Notes: generated from the letters alone by a model not told the origin. A stretch of 64,000 nt of DNA from DASYKT01 sp963718105 (GCA_963718105.1 OY970352.1:4650001-4714000), one strand, 5' to 3'. Numbered from the stretch's first letter, positions 51,787-60,884 are shown. A program made the numbers and translations.

Positions 51787-52227
51787 CTAGGGAATTAATC
51801 GCAGCTCACGGGCTTTTTGCACGGCCTGGGTGCGGCGGCTGGCGTCGAGCTTCATAAAAAGATTTGCGGAGTGTGTTTTGACGGTGCTGAGAGAAATAAA
51901 AAGCTTTTCCGATATTTCCTGATTGGAAAATCCTTCGGAAATGAGCTGGAGCACTTCGAATTCGCGGGGGCTGATGCCGAGCGTTTTTAATTTTGCGGGA
52001 TCGAGTTCAAATTCAGGGCCTCCGGGAATCGTTTCAGTCACAACGACGGTTTTTACCCGGGTAAATCTCATCCCGACCCAAATGCCCAGCACAGCGAACA
52101 TCACTGCGATCGCCCCGATATAAAATTCGATCGAAAGGTCACGAATGAAATAGCTGTATTCCAGATATTTCAGCAGCGCTATCAACGCTGCCATCGCAAT
52201 TCCGTAAATTATGATCGTCTTACGCAT
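51787..52227 (-). CDS. Membrane-tethered LuxR-type response regulator
   Basis: 146 residues from the ATG at 52227; upstream in-frame TTG rejected. Two membrane helices (about 5-20 and 33-52) precede a GerE/LuxR HTH: LGISPREFEVLQLISEGFSNQEISEKLFISLSTVKTHSANLFMKLDASRRTQAVQKAREL. There is no receiver domain. The helix-turn-helix is therefore tied to the membrane. It probably controls the DUF4199-VOC genes that follow in the same direction, by inference. Confidence 0.85.
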   Translation of the reverse strand: MRKTIIIYGIAMAALIALLKYLEYSYFIRDLSIEFYIGAIAVMFAVLGIWVGMRFTRVKTVVVTETIPGGPEFELDPAKLKTLGISPREFEVLQLISEGFSNQEISEKLFISLSTVKTHSANLFMKLDASRRTQAVQKARELRLIP

Positions 52228-52343
52228 GACCGAAAGCCTCAAAAGGCGGATGATACTGTACCAAAATCGGGGATTTCAAGTTCCTTTAATTGAATTATCC
52301 TGTGCGCGCCCGTAGAATCTGAAAAACTTTTTAAGAAAAAACC

Positions 52344-53465
52344 GTGATCTACTTCGAAAATTATCTTAACGGCACCTGCGGCCTGAACAACCACGTTATA
52401 CCTTACACGCTCTGTATCTCGCTTTCTAACTTTTTGGGAAGGGACTTCTTCTTCGAGTTTGAGAATCCGTCGAATTTCCCGCCCGATTATGCCGTGAACA
52501 GCGGCGAGCGGGACAAGTTTGAAATTCTAATGAAGAGCCCGATAAGCCGCGTTTCCGATCTGGTAAAGATCCCGAACCGCAGGGTGTACGAGGTCGACCG
52601 CGAGGTGAAAAATAAGATCCGGCTGGAAGAGCTTTTTCTTACTTTTCTGACCACCGAGGAACAAAAAGCGAAATACGGGAACACCATGATCTGGAATTTT
52701 TTCAGTCTCGGCAGGGAAGCCTTCACCCGGGAACATTTGCAGACGTTTGATCTGGTAGAGATCGGCCGCAATGAGAGCCTGGTGAACGCGACGTTTTTTT
52801 ATTTTTTACCGAGGATGGAAAAAAACCATCTACTGGATTCGATCAAGATCCGTTACCGCGACGATCTCGAAGAACTGGCCGCAAAGATCACCGCGGAAGC
52901 CGGCGCATTCAACGCGACCCATTTCAGATTGGGCGATTTTCCGGCGGCCTACGGCAGCGACGGATATAACGTGAGCGTGGAAAGATTCGCCAAATATTTT
53001 GACGAGGTAATACCTGATAAAAACACGCCTTTGCTGGTGGCCACGGACGGCCTGCATGAGAAAGCCCTGTTTGCGGAGATATTAAAGCCATTCAAATACC
53101 GGTTCATCGACGAACTGATCTTTGATGAATACCGGCGCGACTTCGGCAAATTGGAGTCTACCGATTTCAACACTATTTCCGTGCTCAACCAGATCTTATG
53201 CGCTAATTCGCAGACCTTTATCGGGACCTGCCGGAGCACATTTACCAGTATCATCCACCGCCTCAGGCAGGAGCGGCACGGCCTGGCCGATTTTAACTTT
53301 CTGCCGGATGAAAGAATAGTGCGGCTGCTCACTCCCGACAACGATATCAAAGCTGACAGCGCAGGTTTCTTTGAATGGAACCGGTACTCGATCTTTTCGG
53401 AACACTACACCTACCCCGCCTGGATGCGTGAATGGAATTACGGGCTTACTTCGCTGCCGGAATGA
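52344..53465 (+). CDS. O-fucosyltransferase-like glycosyltransferase
   Basis: 373 residues, no signal peptide. The pattern of the GDP-fucose protein O-fucosyltransferase superfamily is visible: GLNNH near residue 13, His193-Phe-Arg195 in ATHFRLGDF (the HxRxxD-type motif), ATD at 233-235, and FIGTCRSTFTSII at 292-304. These residues bind GDP-sugar in known family members. Bacterial members modify glycans; the acceptor here is unknown. The gene is isolated, next to the tRNA-Ser gene. Confidence 0.7.
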   Translation: MIYFENYLNGTCGLNNHVIPYTLCISLSNFLGRDFFFEFENPSNFPPDYAVNSGERDKFEILMKSPISRVSDLVKIPNRRVYEVDREVKNKIRLEELFLTFLTTEEQKAKYGNTMIWNFFSLGREAFTREHLQTFDLVEIGRNESLVNATFFYFLPRMEKNHLLDSIKIRYRDDLEELAAKITAEAGAFNATHFRLGDFPAAYGSDGYNVSVERFAKYFDEVIPDKNTPLLVATDGLHEKALFAEILKPFKYRFIDELIFDEYRRDFGKLESTDFNTISVLNQILCANSQTFIGTCRSTFTSIIHRLRQERHGLADFNFLPDERIVRLLTPDNDIKADSAGFFEWNRYSIFSEHYTYPAWMREWNYGLTSLPE

Positions 53466-53493
53466 AATTGCGTTGAGTTTACCGGGAAGGATC

Positions 53494-53579
53494 TGGCGGA
53501 GGGGACAGGACTCGAACCTGCAAGCCCGTAAGGGCGGTAGTTTTCAAGACTACTGCATTACCAATTATGCTACCCCTCC
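53494..53579 (-). tRNA. tRNA-Ser (anticodon UGA)
   Basis: Read on the minus strand from 53579: acceptor GGAGGGG pairs with CCCCTCC; D stem GCAT/ATGC; anticodon stem GTAGT/ACTAC with loop CTTGAAA, so anticodon TGA; a long variable arm (GCCC/GGGC) typical of Ser; T arm GCAGG-TTCGAGT-CCTGT; discriminator G and encoded CCA (53496-53494). Confidence 0.95.
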
Positions 53580-53637
53580 GCACCAGAAGCGGAAACAAAA
53601 AATATACTGCAAATATTGGGATGAGACAAATCCGGGT

Positions 53638-53744
53638 TGTAGCGTCTCGCCGGTCGTCGTGTGGGCGTCTCGCCCACGCGCATCTCAAAAAGAAATATGG
53701 CGGTGAGACGCCGCCACGACAGCCACCGGGACGGTGGCGCTACG
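53638..53744. repeat. Dispersed palindromic repeat family C, copy 3
   Basis: TGTAGCGTCTCGCCGG at the left and CCACCGGGACGGTGGCGCTAC at the right. Same outer ends as 29483-29585 and 31421-31522 but a diverged core with GGCGTCTCGCC and GGTGAGACGCC. It ends 4 bp before the stop of the TlpA-like gene. Confidence 0.72.
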
Positions 53745-53747
53745 ACG

Positions 53748-54293
53748 CTACCGTTTGAATTGTTTTTCCAGCTCTTGGCGGACGGCGTCGACGCCTTTTA
53801 TTCCCTGCATTTTCAAAATCATATTCCCCGTACGGTCGATGACGATGTGCTGGGGGAATTTAAGATCGAAGTTGCCCTTGCTATCGACGTCACCAAATTT
53901 GAAAAGCATGAGCTGGCCGGCGTTGGGAATGATGTTGTATCTGAAAGGATTGGTTTTTAAGAATGCGTCCAGTTGAGGTTTGCTGTTCACTGCCATCCCG
54001 ATAAAGACCGCTTCGGGAAATTGCGTAACGATCGGGTTTAAAAGCGCGATCTCCTGCACACAGAACGGGCAGTTGACGAACCAGAGATTGAGCACCACCA
54101 CCTTGCCGCGCATCGATCGCGTATCGAAAGTTTTTCCGTCGATCGAGGTGACGCTAAAGTCGGGTACGGGCGAGCCGACCTGTGCGGTTGCGGGCTCTTG
54201 AACAATGGTTTTGGTCACCGTTTTGGTGACGGCCTGGGCCGACGCGGAGATGCTAAGTATCAAGACAAACGTAAAAATGGTCAGGGTTTTCAT
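53748..54293 (-). CDS. TlpA-like exported thioredoxin-fold protein (CPFC)
   Basis: 181 residues from the ATG at 54293, which begins a signal peptide (MKTLTIFTFVLILSISASAQA). Another ATG at 54314 overlaps the upstream stop (TAATG) and could allow coupled translation. The redox motif is in VLNLWFVNCPFCVQEIALLNPIV. Thiol-disulfide reductases of this type act in the periplasm on cytochrome c or other partners. Third of three consecutive paralogues in the same direction. Confidence 0.88.
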   Translation of the reverse strand: MKTLTIFTFVLILSISASAQAVTKTVTKTIVQEPATAQVGSPVPDFSVTSIDGKTFDTRSMRGKVVVLNLWFVNCPFCVQEIALLNPIVTQFPEAVFIGMAVNSKPQLDAFLKTNPFRYNIIPNAGQLMLFKFGDVDSKGNFDLKFPQHIVIDRTGNMILKMQGIKGVDAVRQELEKQFKR

Positions 54294-54313
54294 AAGCTCA
54301 ATTTGCGGCAACA

Positions 54314-54859
54314 TTAATTTGTAGTTGGCGCAGCAGGTTTTAATGCTGCCAGCCGTTTTAATTCTTTTTGCAGCGGAACGAGCCCGCTGGCGCCTTCGGA
54401 CCTGAATTCGATCTCGCCTTTGGGGTTAATGACAACATGCGTCGGAAAAACCACCTGATCGCTGCCCGGACGAGTGTATTTCAGCGCCACTTCCATGCTT
54501 TTCGGAATGATGTTGTAGGTGAACGGTTTCTTAGGAAGAAACCCCTCCAAATCATACTTATTGTCCAGCGCAAAAGCGATGAACACAAAATTACGCTTAC
54601 CGTAGGCTGTAACCAATTTGTTCAGTTGCGGCAGCTCTCTTAAACAAGGGGGACAATGTATATACCAAAAGTTCAATACTACGTATTTTCCTTTTAGTTC
54701 CTCAAGTTTAAATGACTTTCCTTTTAGTGAAGTTACGTCAAAAGGCGCGGCCATGGGCTTTGTGCCGGCCGTGGCAGCAGTGGCAGCGGTGTCCTGGGCA
54801 AAAAGCGGCACAGCAATAAGCAGCAAAATAAACAAAAGACCCGGCAGGCACAGTTTCAT
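54314..54859 (-). CDS. TlpA-like exported thioredoxin-fold protein (CPPC)
   Basis: 181 residues, signal peptide MKLCLPGLLFILLLIAVPLFAQ. The redox site is in VLNFWYIHCPPCLRELPQLNKLV, followed by NLYDLEGFLPKKPFTYNIIPK-type segments shared with its neighbours and ending PTHVVINPKGEIEFRSEGASGL. The stop overlaps the first possible start of the next gene. Middle member of the row. Confidence 0.9.
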   Translation of the reverse strand: MKLCLPGLLFILLLIAVPLFAQDTAATAATAGTKPMAAPFDVTSLKGKSFKLEELKGKYVVLNFWYIHCPPCLRELPQLNKLVTAYGKRNFVFIAFALDNKYDLEGFLPKKPFTYNIIPKSMEVALKYTRPGSDQVVFPTHVVINPKGEIEFRSEGASGLVPLQKELKRLAALKPAAPTTN

Positions 54860-54915
54860 ATGAGCTTATTTCTAGCTCAGAAATTGCCGCGGGTCAATAA
54901 ATTTTAGATCTATTT

Positions 54916-55419
54916 TTACTTTGAGGGATCGTTTAACAGGCGCGTGATCTCAGAACTGAGCTTCTCAGTCTTGTCCCAGCCATTGGCCCTGAATTCTATC
55001 TCACCCTGCTGATTTATCAGAAAATAAGCGGGATACGGCATATTGATGTTGCCGTTCTTATCCTTTTCGGCGTATTTGAGCAGAGTGCCGAAACTGTTGG
55101 GGATAACGTTGTAATCAAAAGGCTTTTTCGCCAGGTAGGGCTGGATACGCGCTTCGTTTTCATTGGTAAAAGCCAAGAACACCACGTTCTTGCCCCTGTT
55201 TGACGCGACCAGTTGGTTAAGCTTGGGAATTTCCGCATGACAAATAGCGCAGCGCGTCGACCAAAAGGCGATCGCTACTACCTGGCCCTTTAATTCATTG
55301 AGATCAAAGGTTTTGCCGTCCATGGAAACGGCGTTAAATTCTTCAGCAGGCGCTTTATGCTGCCCAGAGGCGGCGAGCGAGAGGGTTAAAAGCAGTAAAA
55401 TCAGGGATATTTTTCGCAT
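54916..55419 (-). CDS. TlpA-like exported thioredoxin-fold protein (CAIC)
   Basis: 167 residues, signal peptide MRKISLILLLLTLSLAASGQ. The redox motif is CAIC in VAIAFWSTRCAICHAEIPKLNQLV, an unusual dipeptide between the cysteines, which in this fold sets the redox potential. The rest follows the same plan as the two downstream paralogues (KPFDYNVIPNSFGTLLKYA; PAYFLINQQGEIEFRANGW). First gene of the row. Confidence 0.9.
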   Translation of the reverse strand: MRKISLILLLLTLSLAASGQHKAPAEEFNAVSMDGKTFDLNELKGQVVAIAFWSTRCAICHAEIPKLNQLVASNRGKNVVFLAFTNENEARIQPYLAKKPFDYNVIPNSFGTLLKYAEKDKNGNINMPYPAYFLINQQGEIEFRANGWDKTEKLSSEITRLLNDPSK

Positions 55420-55537
55420 AGCAGGGTACCAGCCAGTTTTAATTATGAGCGAGTGTTAAAGAATTTTCAACACTTTTTAAAGAAAACGATGAATATGTTT
55501 AGATTTCAAGAAATACCGGTAAGTTTGCCGCAGTTTG

Positions 55538-55650
55538 TATGGGCGCGGGCATCCCTGCCCGCAAAGATCGCGCAGCGATCTAATGTCGCTTAACCATCGC
55601 GGTTAGCGCGGCAAACCACGCTTTGCGGGCAGGGATGCCCGCGCTCCATA
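55538..55650. repeat. Dispersed palindromic repeat family B, copy 2
   Basis: GCGCGGGCATCCCTGCCCGC (55543-55562) pairs with its complement near the right end (55625-55644); flanking TATGG and CCATA complete the arms, one base being missing on the left. Inner palindromes GATCGCGCAGCGATC and AACCATCGCGGTT. 25 bp upstream of recF. Confidence 0.85.
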
Positions 55651-55674
55651 AAAGTTTTATGCTAAGATTTCCGG

Positions 55675-56790
55675 ATGCTGCTCGAGTCACTTGAAGCGGA
55701 AAATTTCCGCAATTTACAAGGAAAACTACTGTGCGGCAAAGGTTTAAACATAATCGCGGGTGACAATGGCGAGGGCAAAACCAACTGGCTCGAAGCGCTT
55801 CACCTGCTGGCCACCACGCGTTCCTTCCGCACCGTCCGGCTGCAGGAAGCCATCAAATACGAGCAGGAACTGGCGATAGTACGCGGCAAGGTGCACGAGG
55901 GCGAAGACGTACACCGCATTCTGCAGGTGGCGCTGCAGGGAAATACCAAGTCTCTATCCGTCAATAATAAAAAAGAAGCCGTAGCCCGTTATTTGGGACT
56001 GCTGCACACGGTTGTTTTTAATGCCGATGAGCTGGATGTCGTGCGCGGCCAACCCGAAGCCCGGCGAAAATTCCTCGACCACAGCATTACCGGGATACAT
56101 CCTCCGTATGTTCAGGTCCTGAGCGATTACCACAAAGTTATCCGCCAAAAGAACTCGCTATTGCACACGGCCGCGGAAAACGACTACTCGATCGAGAAAA
56201 CCGCCGAACTGCTGGAACCGTGGAACGAACAGTTGATTACGCTGGCCTCGCGCATTCACCGGTCGCGTGTCAGATATGTCGAGCGGCTGCGAGAAGCGCT
56301 TGAGCAAAGGCTTTTCGGTAAAGAGGTAGTCAGTATCCGTTACGTCTCTTCACTGGAAGGAAAGGGCGATCTAAGCGAATATACGGACCTGATAGCGGAG
56401 AGGTTAAAGCTACGGGTCCAGGCCGAGCTGGCGTCCGGGCGCTCGCTGATCGGCCCCCACCGCGACGAGCTGGAAATATTCTTTGACGGGCACGACCTGC
56501 GCGCCTTTGGCAGTTCCGGCCAGCAGCGCAGCGCCTTGCTTATTTTGCTGCTCGCGGGCTTAGCGGTCTATCACACCCAAAATCAGGAATATCCTTTGTT
56601 TTTGCTCGACGATATCGATGCGGAACTGGATTACAAACGCATCGGGCAACTGCTTGAATACCTGGATGGAAAAACCCAAACTTTCGTTACCACCTCAAAA
56701 GAAAGTTTTACCGAAAAGTTCGGAAATGGGGCGCAGGTTTTCACCGTAAAAAATGGTTCGGTAATAGATACAACTGTGCTAAACTCATAA
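55675..56790 (+). CDS. recF: DNA replication and repair protein RecF
   Basis: 371 residues, typical length. ABC/SMC-type ATPase: LLESLEAENFRNLQGKL start, Walker A in IIAGDNGEGKTNWLEALHLLATTRSFR, the signature FGSSGQQRSALLILLLAGL, and Walker B LFLLDDIDAELD. It loads RecA at gapped DNA with RecOR. In many bacteria it is next to dnaN and gyrB; here gyrB is 4.4 kb downstream. The gene is preceded by repeat family B. Confidence 0.95.
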   Translation: MLLESLEAENFRNLQGKLLCGKGLNIIAGDNGEGKTNWLEALHLLATTRSFRTVRLQEAIKYEQELAIVRGKVHEGEDVHRILQVALQGNTKSLSVNNKKEAVARYLGLLHTVVFNADELDVVRGQPEARRKFLDHSITGIHPPYVQVLSDYHKVIRQKNSLLHTAAENDYSIEKTAELLEPWNEQLITLASRIHRSRVRYVERLREALEQRLFGKEVVSIRYVSSLEGKGDLSEYTDLIAERLKLRVQAELASGRSLIGPHRDELEIFFDGHDLRAFGSSGQQRSALLILLLAGLAVYHTQNQEYPLFLLDDIDAELDYKRIGQLLEYLDGKTQTFVTTSKESFTEKFGNGAQVFTVKNGSVIDTTVLNS

Positions 56791-56865
56791 CCTCTAAACA
56801 GCGGCAATTTCGCGTCCGGACTCCCTCAAAGTCAGGCAAATTATTAGTGTCAGAGGTGTTCTGCA

Positions 56866-59800
56866 ATGGCGACAAGACGATATGAATCACTTGTGCAATC
56901 TATTGACGGGATAGTGTGGGAAGCTGAAAGCGATACCCTGACATTTACTTTTGTGAGCAACCAGGCCGAGAGAATTCTGGGCTACCCGGTAAAGCAGTGG
57001 ATAAAAGAATCTAACTTCTGGGCAAACCACCTCCATCCCGATGACCGTGAAGCAATAGTAGGATTTTGCGCCGACGCGGCTGAACGGAAAGTCGGCCATA
57101 ACGTTGAATACCGGATGATATCCGCCGGCGGCACAATAGTCTGGTTAAAAGATATTGTCACCGTAACTACCACCGATGACGGACAAGTTCTGCTGCGCGG
57201 GATCATGGTAGATATCACCGAGCGCAAAAAGGCTGACGAGGAGCTGCAGCAAAGCGAAGCCCGGTATAAAATTTTAGTGGAAAATGCCCCTGAGGCACTC
57301 GTTGTTCTTGATGTCGCAAAGGGTGAATTTGAAGACTTCAATGAAAACGCCTGCCGGTTATTTAAGGCGAGCCGCGAAGTCCTCATGAAAAAAGGGCCAA
57401 TCGATCTGAGCCCGCCGTTCCAGCCGGACGGAAGGCCATCGGCCGAGAGTGCTATAGAGAATATAAAAAGAGTGATCGCCGGTGAAACGCTGCGGTTAGA
57501 GTGGACGCACCGGGATGTGGAAGGAACGGATTTTCCCTGCGAGGTTTACCTTACCCAACTGCCTTCTCTCGATAAAGTACTGATCCGGGGAAGCGTGATC
57601 GACATCTCATACCGGAAGCGCGCCGAAGACGAGAACAGAAAACTGCTGCATGATCTGACCGAGCGGGTCAAGGAGCTGACCGCGCTGCATGCGACGGCGC
57701 GGATCCTTCAGGGTGCCTGGCCCGATATCGGCGTGCTCCTGCAAGAGATCGTGTCACTCCTTCCGGCGGCCTTTCAATACCCGGAGGTTACCGCTGCGCG
57801 GATCCGTTTGGGAGCAAGCGAAACTTCCACACCGGGTTTTATAGACTCCGGTTTTGCACTAACCGCGCAATTCATTACGGCAGACGCTCTGGACGGCAGG
57901 ATCGACGTAATTTATTCGGAAGACCGGCCACCGGAAACCGAAGGCCCGTTTCTGGCCGAAGAACGCGACCTGATCAACACCATCGCAGATATGCTCCGGG
58001 TCGCTTATGATCGCCGGAGGGCATCTGACGCGCTGCGGGAAAGCGAAGAGCGCTACCGCGATATGGTCGAAAACGCCCATGACATCATTTATGCACACGA
58101 CCTGAGCGGCAATTATATTTCGGTCAATAAGGCGGGCGAACGGCTGATGGGTTATACCCATGACGAAGCCATGACCCTTAACATCAACGATACGGTAGCG
58201 CCGGAATGTATAGAAAAGTTAAAGCAAATGGTGGCCAAAAAGCTCAATGGAGAGAGAGAAACGATATACGATATTGAGCTTATCACCAAAGATAAACGAC
58301 GGCTTGCCGTGGAAGTAAACAGCCACCTGGTAATGGAAAACGGGAAGCCGGTGGCGGTGCAGGGAATTGCCCGCGACGTAACGGAGCGCAAGCGGGCCGA
58401 GGAAAACGTATTGAAAGAAAAGCTTCTGAACGATGCGATCATAGACAGCCTTCCCGGCGTATTCTATATGTTCGATCAAAAAGGAAAGCGGATCCGCTGG
58501 AATAAGAATATGGAAAAGGTCACCGGCTATACCACCGAAGAGCTGACTGCAATTCCGATATTCGCCAACGTTGTGAATGAAGACCGTGATGATGTCAAAA
58601 AGACGTTTGAAGAAGTTTTTACCGTCGGCCATGCTTCGCGCGAAGCATGGGTCGATCAGCGCGACGGCACCAGGGTGCCTTATTTCCTGACGGGCAGGCG
58701 GGTCGATATCGACGGCGAGCCGCATATGGTGGGTATCGGCATCGATATCAGCGAGCGCAAACGCGCGGAAGAGGAATTGCGCGAAAGCCAGCGGCGCTTT
58801 AGCGATACCCTTATCAATCTCGATATGATCGCCGTAATGACCGATGTCGAGGGCACGATCACCTTTTGCAATGATTACCTGCTGAGGCTGACAGGATGGG
58901 AACGCGACCAGGCCATCGGCCAGAACTGGTTTGAAATGTTCATTCCGGACGATCAGATGAAGCTGGTCAAATCTTTGCTGGACGACATTCCGGCGGACGG
59001 TTTTGTAACCCCTCATTTCGAAAATAAGATCAAGACGCGCTCCGGGCAACAGCGACTGGTAAGGTGGACGAATACAACGCTTCGTAACGTTGATGGCAAG
59101 GTGGTCGGAGTGGCGGCGCTCGGAGATGATGTCACCGATCTCAGGAAAGCGCAGGAAGATCTGCGCCTTTCCGAGGAGCAGCTCAGGCAGGCCCAAAAGA
59201 TGGAAGCGATCGGGCAATTGGCGGGAGGTGTGGCCCATGATTTCAACAACTTGTTGACCGGTATCACCGGATATAGCGAACTTACGTTAAGAAAATTGGC
59301 CCCGGACGATCCGCTTTGTCCTAACATCGAAGAGATAAAAAAAGCCGGTAACCGCGCCGCCTCACTGACGCGGCAATTGCTCGCATTCAGCCGTAAACAG
59401 CTTTTGCAGCCAAAAGTTTTGGATTTCAACGAAGTTGTTTCGGAATTGGAAAAAATGCTGCGGCGCCTGATCGGTGAGGATATAGAGCTGCGAACCATTC
59501 TCGATCCCGAACTGGGGCGGATAAAAGCCGATCCGGGACAACTCGAACAGGTAATTATGAACCTGGTGGTAAATGCCCGTGACGCCATGCCGTATGGCGG
59601 GGTATTGATCATTGAAACTAAAAACAGTTTTTTGGCAGAAAATTCGGGTGAACATTTTGCGGTAAAACCGGGCCCATACGTTTTGATAACGGTTAGCGAC
59701 ACGGGGCAGGGCATAGATAAAGAAACGCAGTCTCATATTTTCGAGCCTTTTTTTACGACCAAGGAGCGCGGCAAAGGAACGGGCCTCGGACTCTCGACCG

Positions 59801-60324
59801 TGTACGGAATAATCAAACAGTCTGACGGGTATATCTGGGTCGATAGTGAACCGGGACAGGGAACCACGTTCAAAATGTTTCTTCCGCGGGTTGATGAAGC
59901 GGCCGAAGAATACCGGCAGGAGGTCCGCGAAAAGGACGAGGAAACTCAGGGGAATGAAACCATACTGTTGGTTGAGGACGATGAGATCGTACGCAACCTT
60001 GTCCGGGAGGTCCTGAAGAGCTACGGGTACACCGTACTGGAAGCGGCCTCCGGCAGCGAGGCATTAAAGATCTGCCGGAATAATGAGGGTATTATCGATC
60101 TGCTTCTGACCGACGTAATTATGCCGGAAATGAGCGGCGGCGAACTCGCTCGCAAAGTGATCGACTTGTGTCCGGACGTGAAAGTAATGTTTATGTCAGG
60201 TTATACCGACGATGCCATGATCAGGCACAATATTCTCAGTTCCGATATTACTTTTATACAAAAACCTTTCAACTCGCCTGACCTCGCGCACCGCATACGC
60301 AAGGTATTGGATGCCGTCGGCTAA
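56866..60324 (+). CDS. PAS-rich hybrid histidine kinase with receiver domain
   Basis: 1152 residues without membrane helices, so cytosolic. PAS repeats at about 5-125, 128-250, 395-515, 520-640 and 650-765, with a GAF-like domain at about 265-390 (LTALHATARILQ ... LLQEIVSLLPAAF). The dimerisation helix has QKMEAIGQLAGGVAHDFNNLL with phosphorylated His791. The ATPase domain follows with N and G boxes (DPGQLEQVIMNLVVNARDAM; DTGQGIDKETQSHIFEPFFTTKERGKGTGLGLSTVYGI). A C-terminal receiver (about 1030-1150) has Asp1083 in LLLTDVIMP. No output regulator is adjacent. Confidence 0.93.
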   Translation: MATRRYESLVQSIDGIVWEAESDTLTFTFVSNQAERILGYPVKQWIKESNFWANHLHPDDREAIVGFCADAAERKVGHNVEYRMISAGGTIVWLKDIVTVTTTDDGQVLLRGIMVDITERKKADEELQQSEARYKILVENAPEALVVLDVAKGEFEDFNENACRLFKASREVLMKKGPIDLSPPFQPDGRPSAESAIENIKRVIAGETLRLEWTHRDVEGTDFPCEVYLTQLPSLDKVLIRGSVIDISYRKRAEDENRKLLHDLTERVKELTALHATARILQGAWPDIGVLLQEIVSLLPAAFQYPEVTAARIRLGASETSTPGFIDSGFALTAQFITADALDGRIDVIYSEDRPPETEGPFLAEERDLINTIADMLRVAYDRRRASDALRESEERYRDMVENAHDIIYAHDLSGNYISVNKAGERLMGYTHDEAMTLNINDTVAPECIEKLKQMVAKKLNGERETIYDIELITKDKRRLAVEVNSHLVMENGKPVAVQGIARDVTERKRAEENVLKEKLLNDAIIDSLPGVFYMFDQKGKRIRWNKNMEKVTGYTTEELTAIPIFANVVNEDRDDVKKTFEEVFTVGHASREAWVDQRDGTRVPYFLTGRRVDIDGEPHMVGIGIDISERKRAEEELRESQRRFSDTLINLDMIAVMTDVEGTITFCNDYLLRLTGWERDQAIGQNWFEMFIPDDQMKLVKSLLDDIPADGFVTPHFENKIKTRSGQQRLVRWTNTTLRNVDGKVVGVAALGDDVTDLRKAQEDLRLSEEQLRQAQKMEAIGQLAGGVAHDFNNLLTGITGYSELTLRKLAPDDPLCPNIEEIKKAGNRAASLTRQLLAFSRKQLLQPKVLDFNEVVSELEKMLRRLIGEDIELRTILDPELGRIKADPGQLEQVIMNLVVNARDAMPYGGVLIIETKNSFLAENSGEHFAVKPGPYVLITVSDTGQGIDKETQSHIFEPFFTTKERGKGTGLGLSTVYGIIKQSDGYIWVDSEPGQGTTFKMFLPRVDEAAEEYRQEVREKDEETQGNETILLVEDDEIVRNLVREVLKSYGYTVLEAASGSEALKICRNNEGIIDLLLTDVIMPEMSGGELARKVIDLCPDVKVMFMSGYTDDAMIRHNILSSDITFIQKPFNSPDLAHRIRKVLDAVG

Positions 60325-60637
60325 GCCGGCCCTCACTTAAAATACTTAAATAATCTTTTTCTATACAGTCGGATCTCTTATTAATAAGCCGGAAATCCGC
60401 GTTCATTGTTAGCCTCTAACTACACGAATACCACGAATCAAGGATTATTATTCATGGTATTTGTGACATTCGCGGCAGCTATCTTCGACTTTATCGGCAA
60501 AGCCATTTTAATATCCTGATAAGAACTCTGCAAAAAATCTGATAAAACCCATAAAATCTGTTATTTAGCACGGAATAAAATAGCGCCCTGTCAACTATCA
60601 AAATTACCCGAAAAATGGTAAAATTACTGAGTAATTT
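60325..60637. other. Intergenic region with antitoxin operator
   Basis: No gene. AT-rich; an imperfect palindrome near 60422-60465 (ACCACGAAT and ATTCATGGT). Directly before the antitoxin ATG lies AAATTAC-TGA-GTAATTT (60621-60637), a perfect 7-bp dyad in the place expected for toxin-antitoxin autoregulation; AAATTAC recurs at 60601-60607. Confidence 0.65.
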
Positions 60638-60884
60638 ATGGGAAATCTTTCGCATAACGAACTGATAGAGAGCGACCCGGAGAAAATGGGCGGAACCCCT
60701 GTATTCAGGGGAACACGTGTCCCTATTAAGAATCTTTTCGACTATCTCGAAGGGGTATCTCGAAGGGGGCGATAGTGTGGAGGTCTTTTTGGACGATTTT
60801 CCCACCGTCGGGCGAGAACAAGTAATAGGAGTATTGGGGCTTTTTAAGGAAACACTTCTCACAGAATATGAGGTTGCTGCTTGA
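60638..60884 (+). pseudogene. DUF433 (VapB-like) antitoxin broken by a 13-bp tandem duplication
   Basis: From the ATG at 60638 the frame reads MGNLSHNELIESDPEKMGGTPVFRGTRVPIKNLFDYLEG, the standard DUF433 N-terminal region, then stops at 60775 after 45 codons. The 13-bp word TATCTCGAAGGGG occurs twice in tandem (60743-60755, 60756-60768). Removing one copy restores DYLEGGDSVEVFLDDFPTVGREQVIGVLGLFKETLL and a stop at 60882-60884. The restored gene (77 codons) overlaps the toxin start by 17 bp. As it stands it would be non-functional, unless the tract slips. Confidence 0.9.

Noticed and set aside
58219..59238. 339-codon minus-strand open frame inside the hybrid kinase gene
   Set aside because: Antisense shadow of the PAS repeats; periodic similarity is inherited from them.
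60325..60637. Possible replication origin next to recF/gyrB
   Set aside because: No DnaA box (TTATNCACA) cluster and no AT-rich unwinding repeats were found; dnaA and dnaN are absent.
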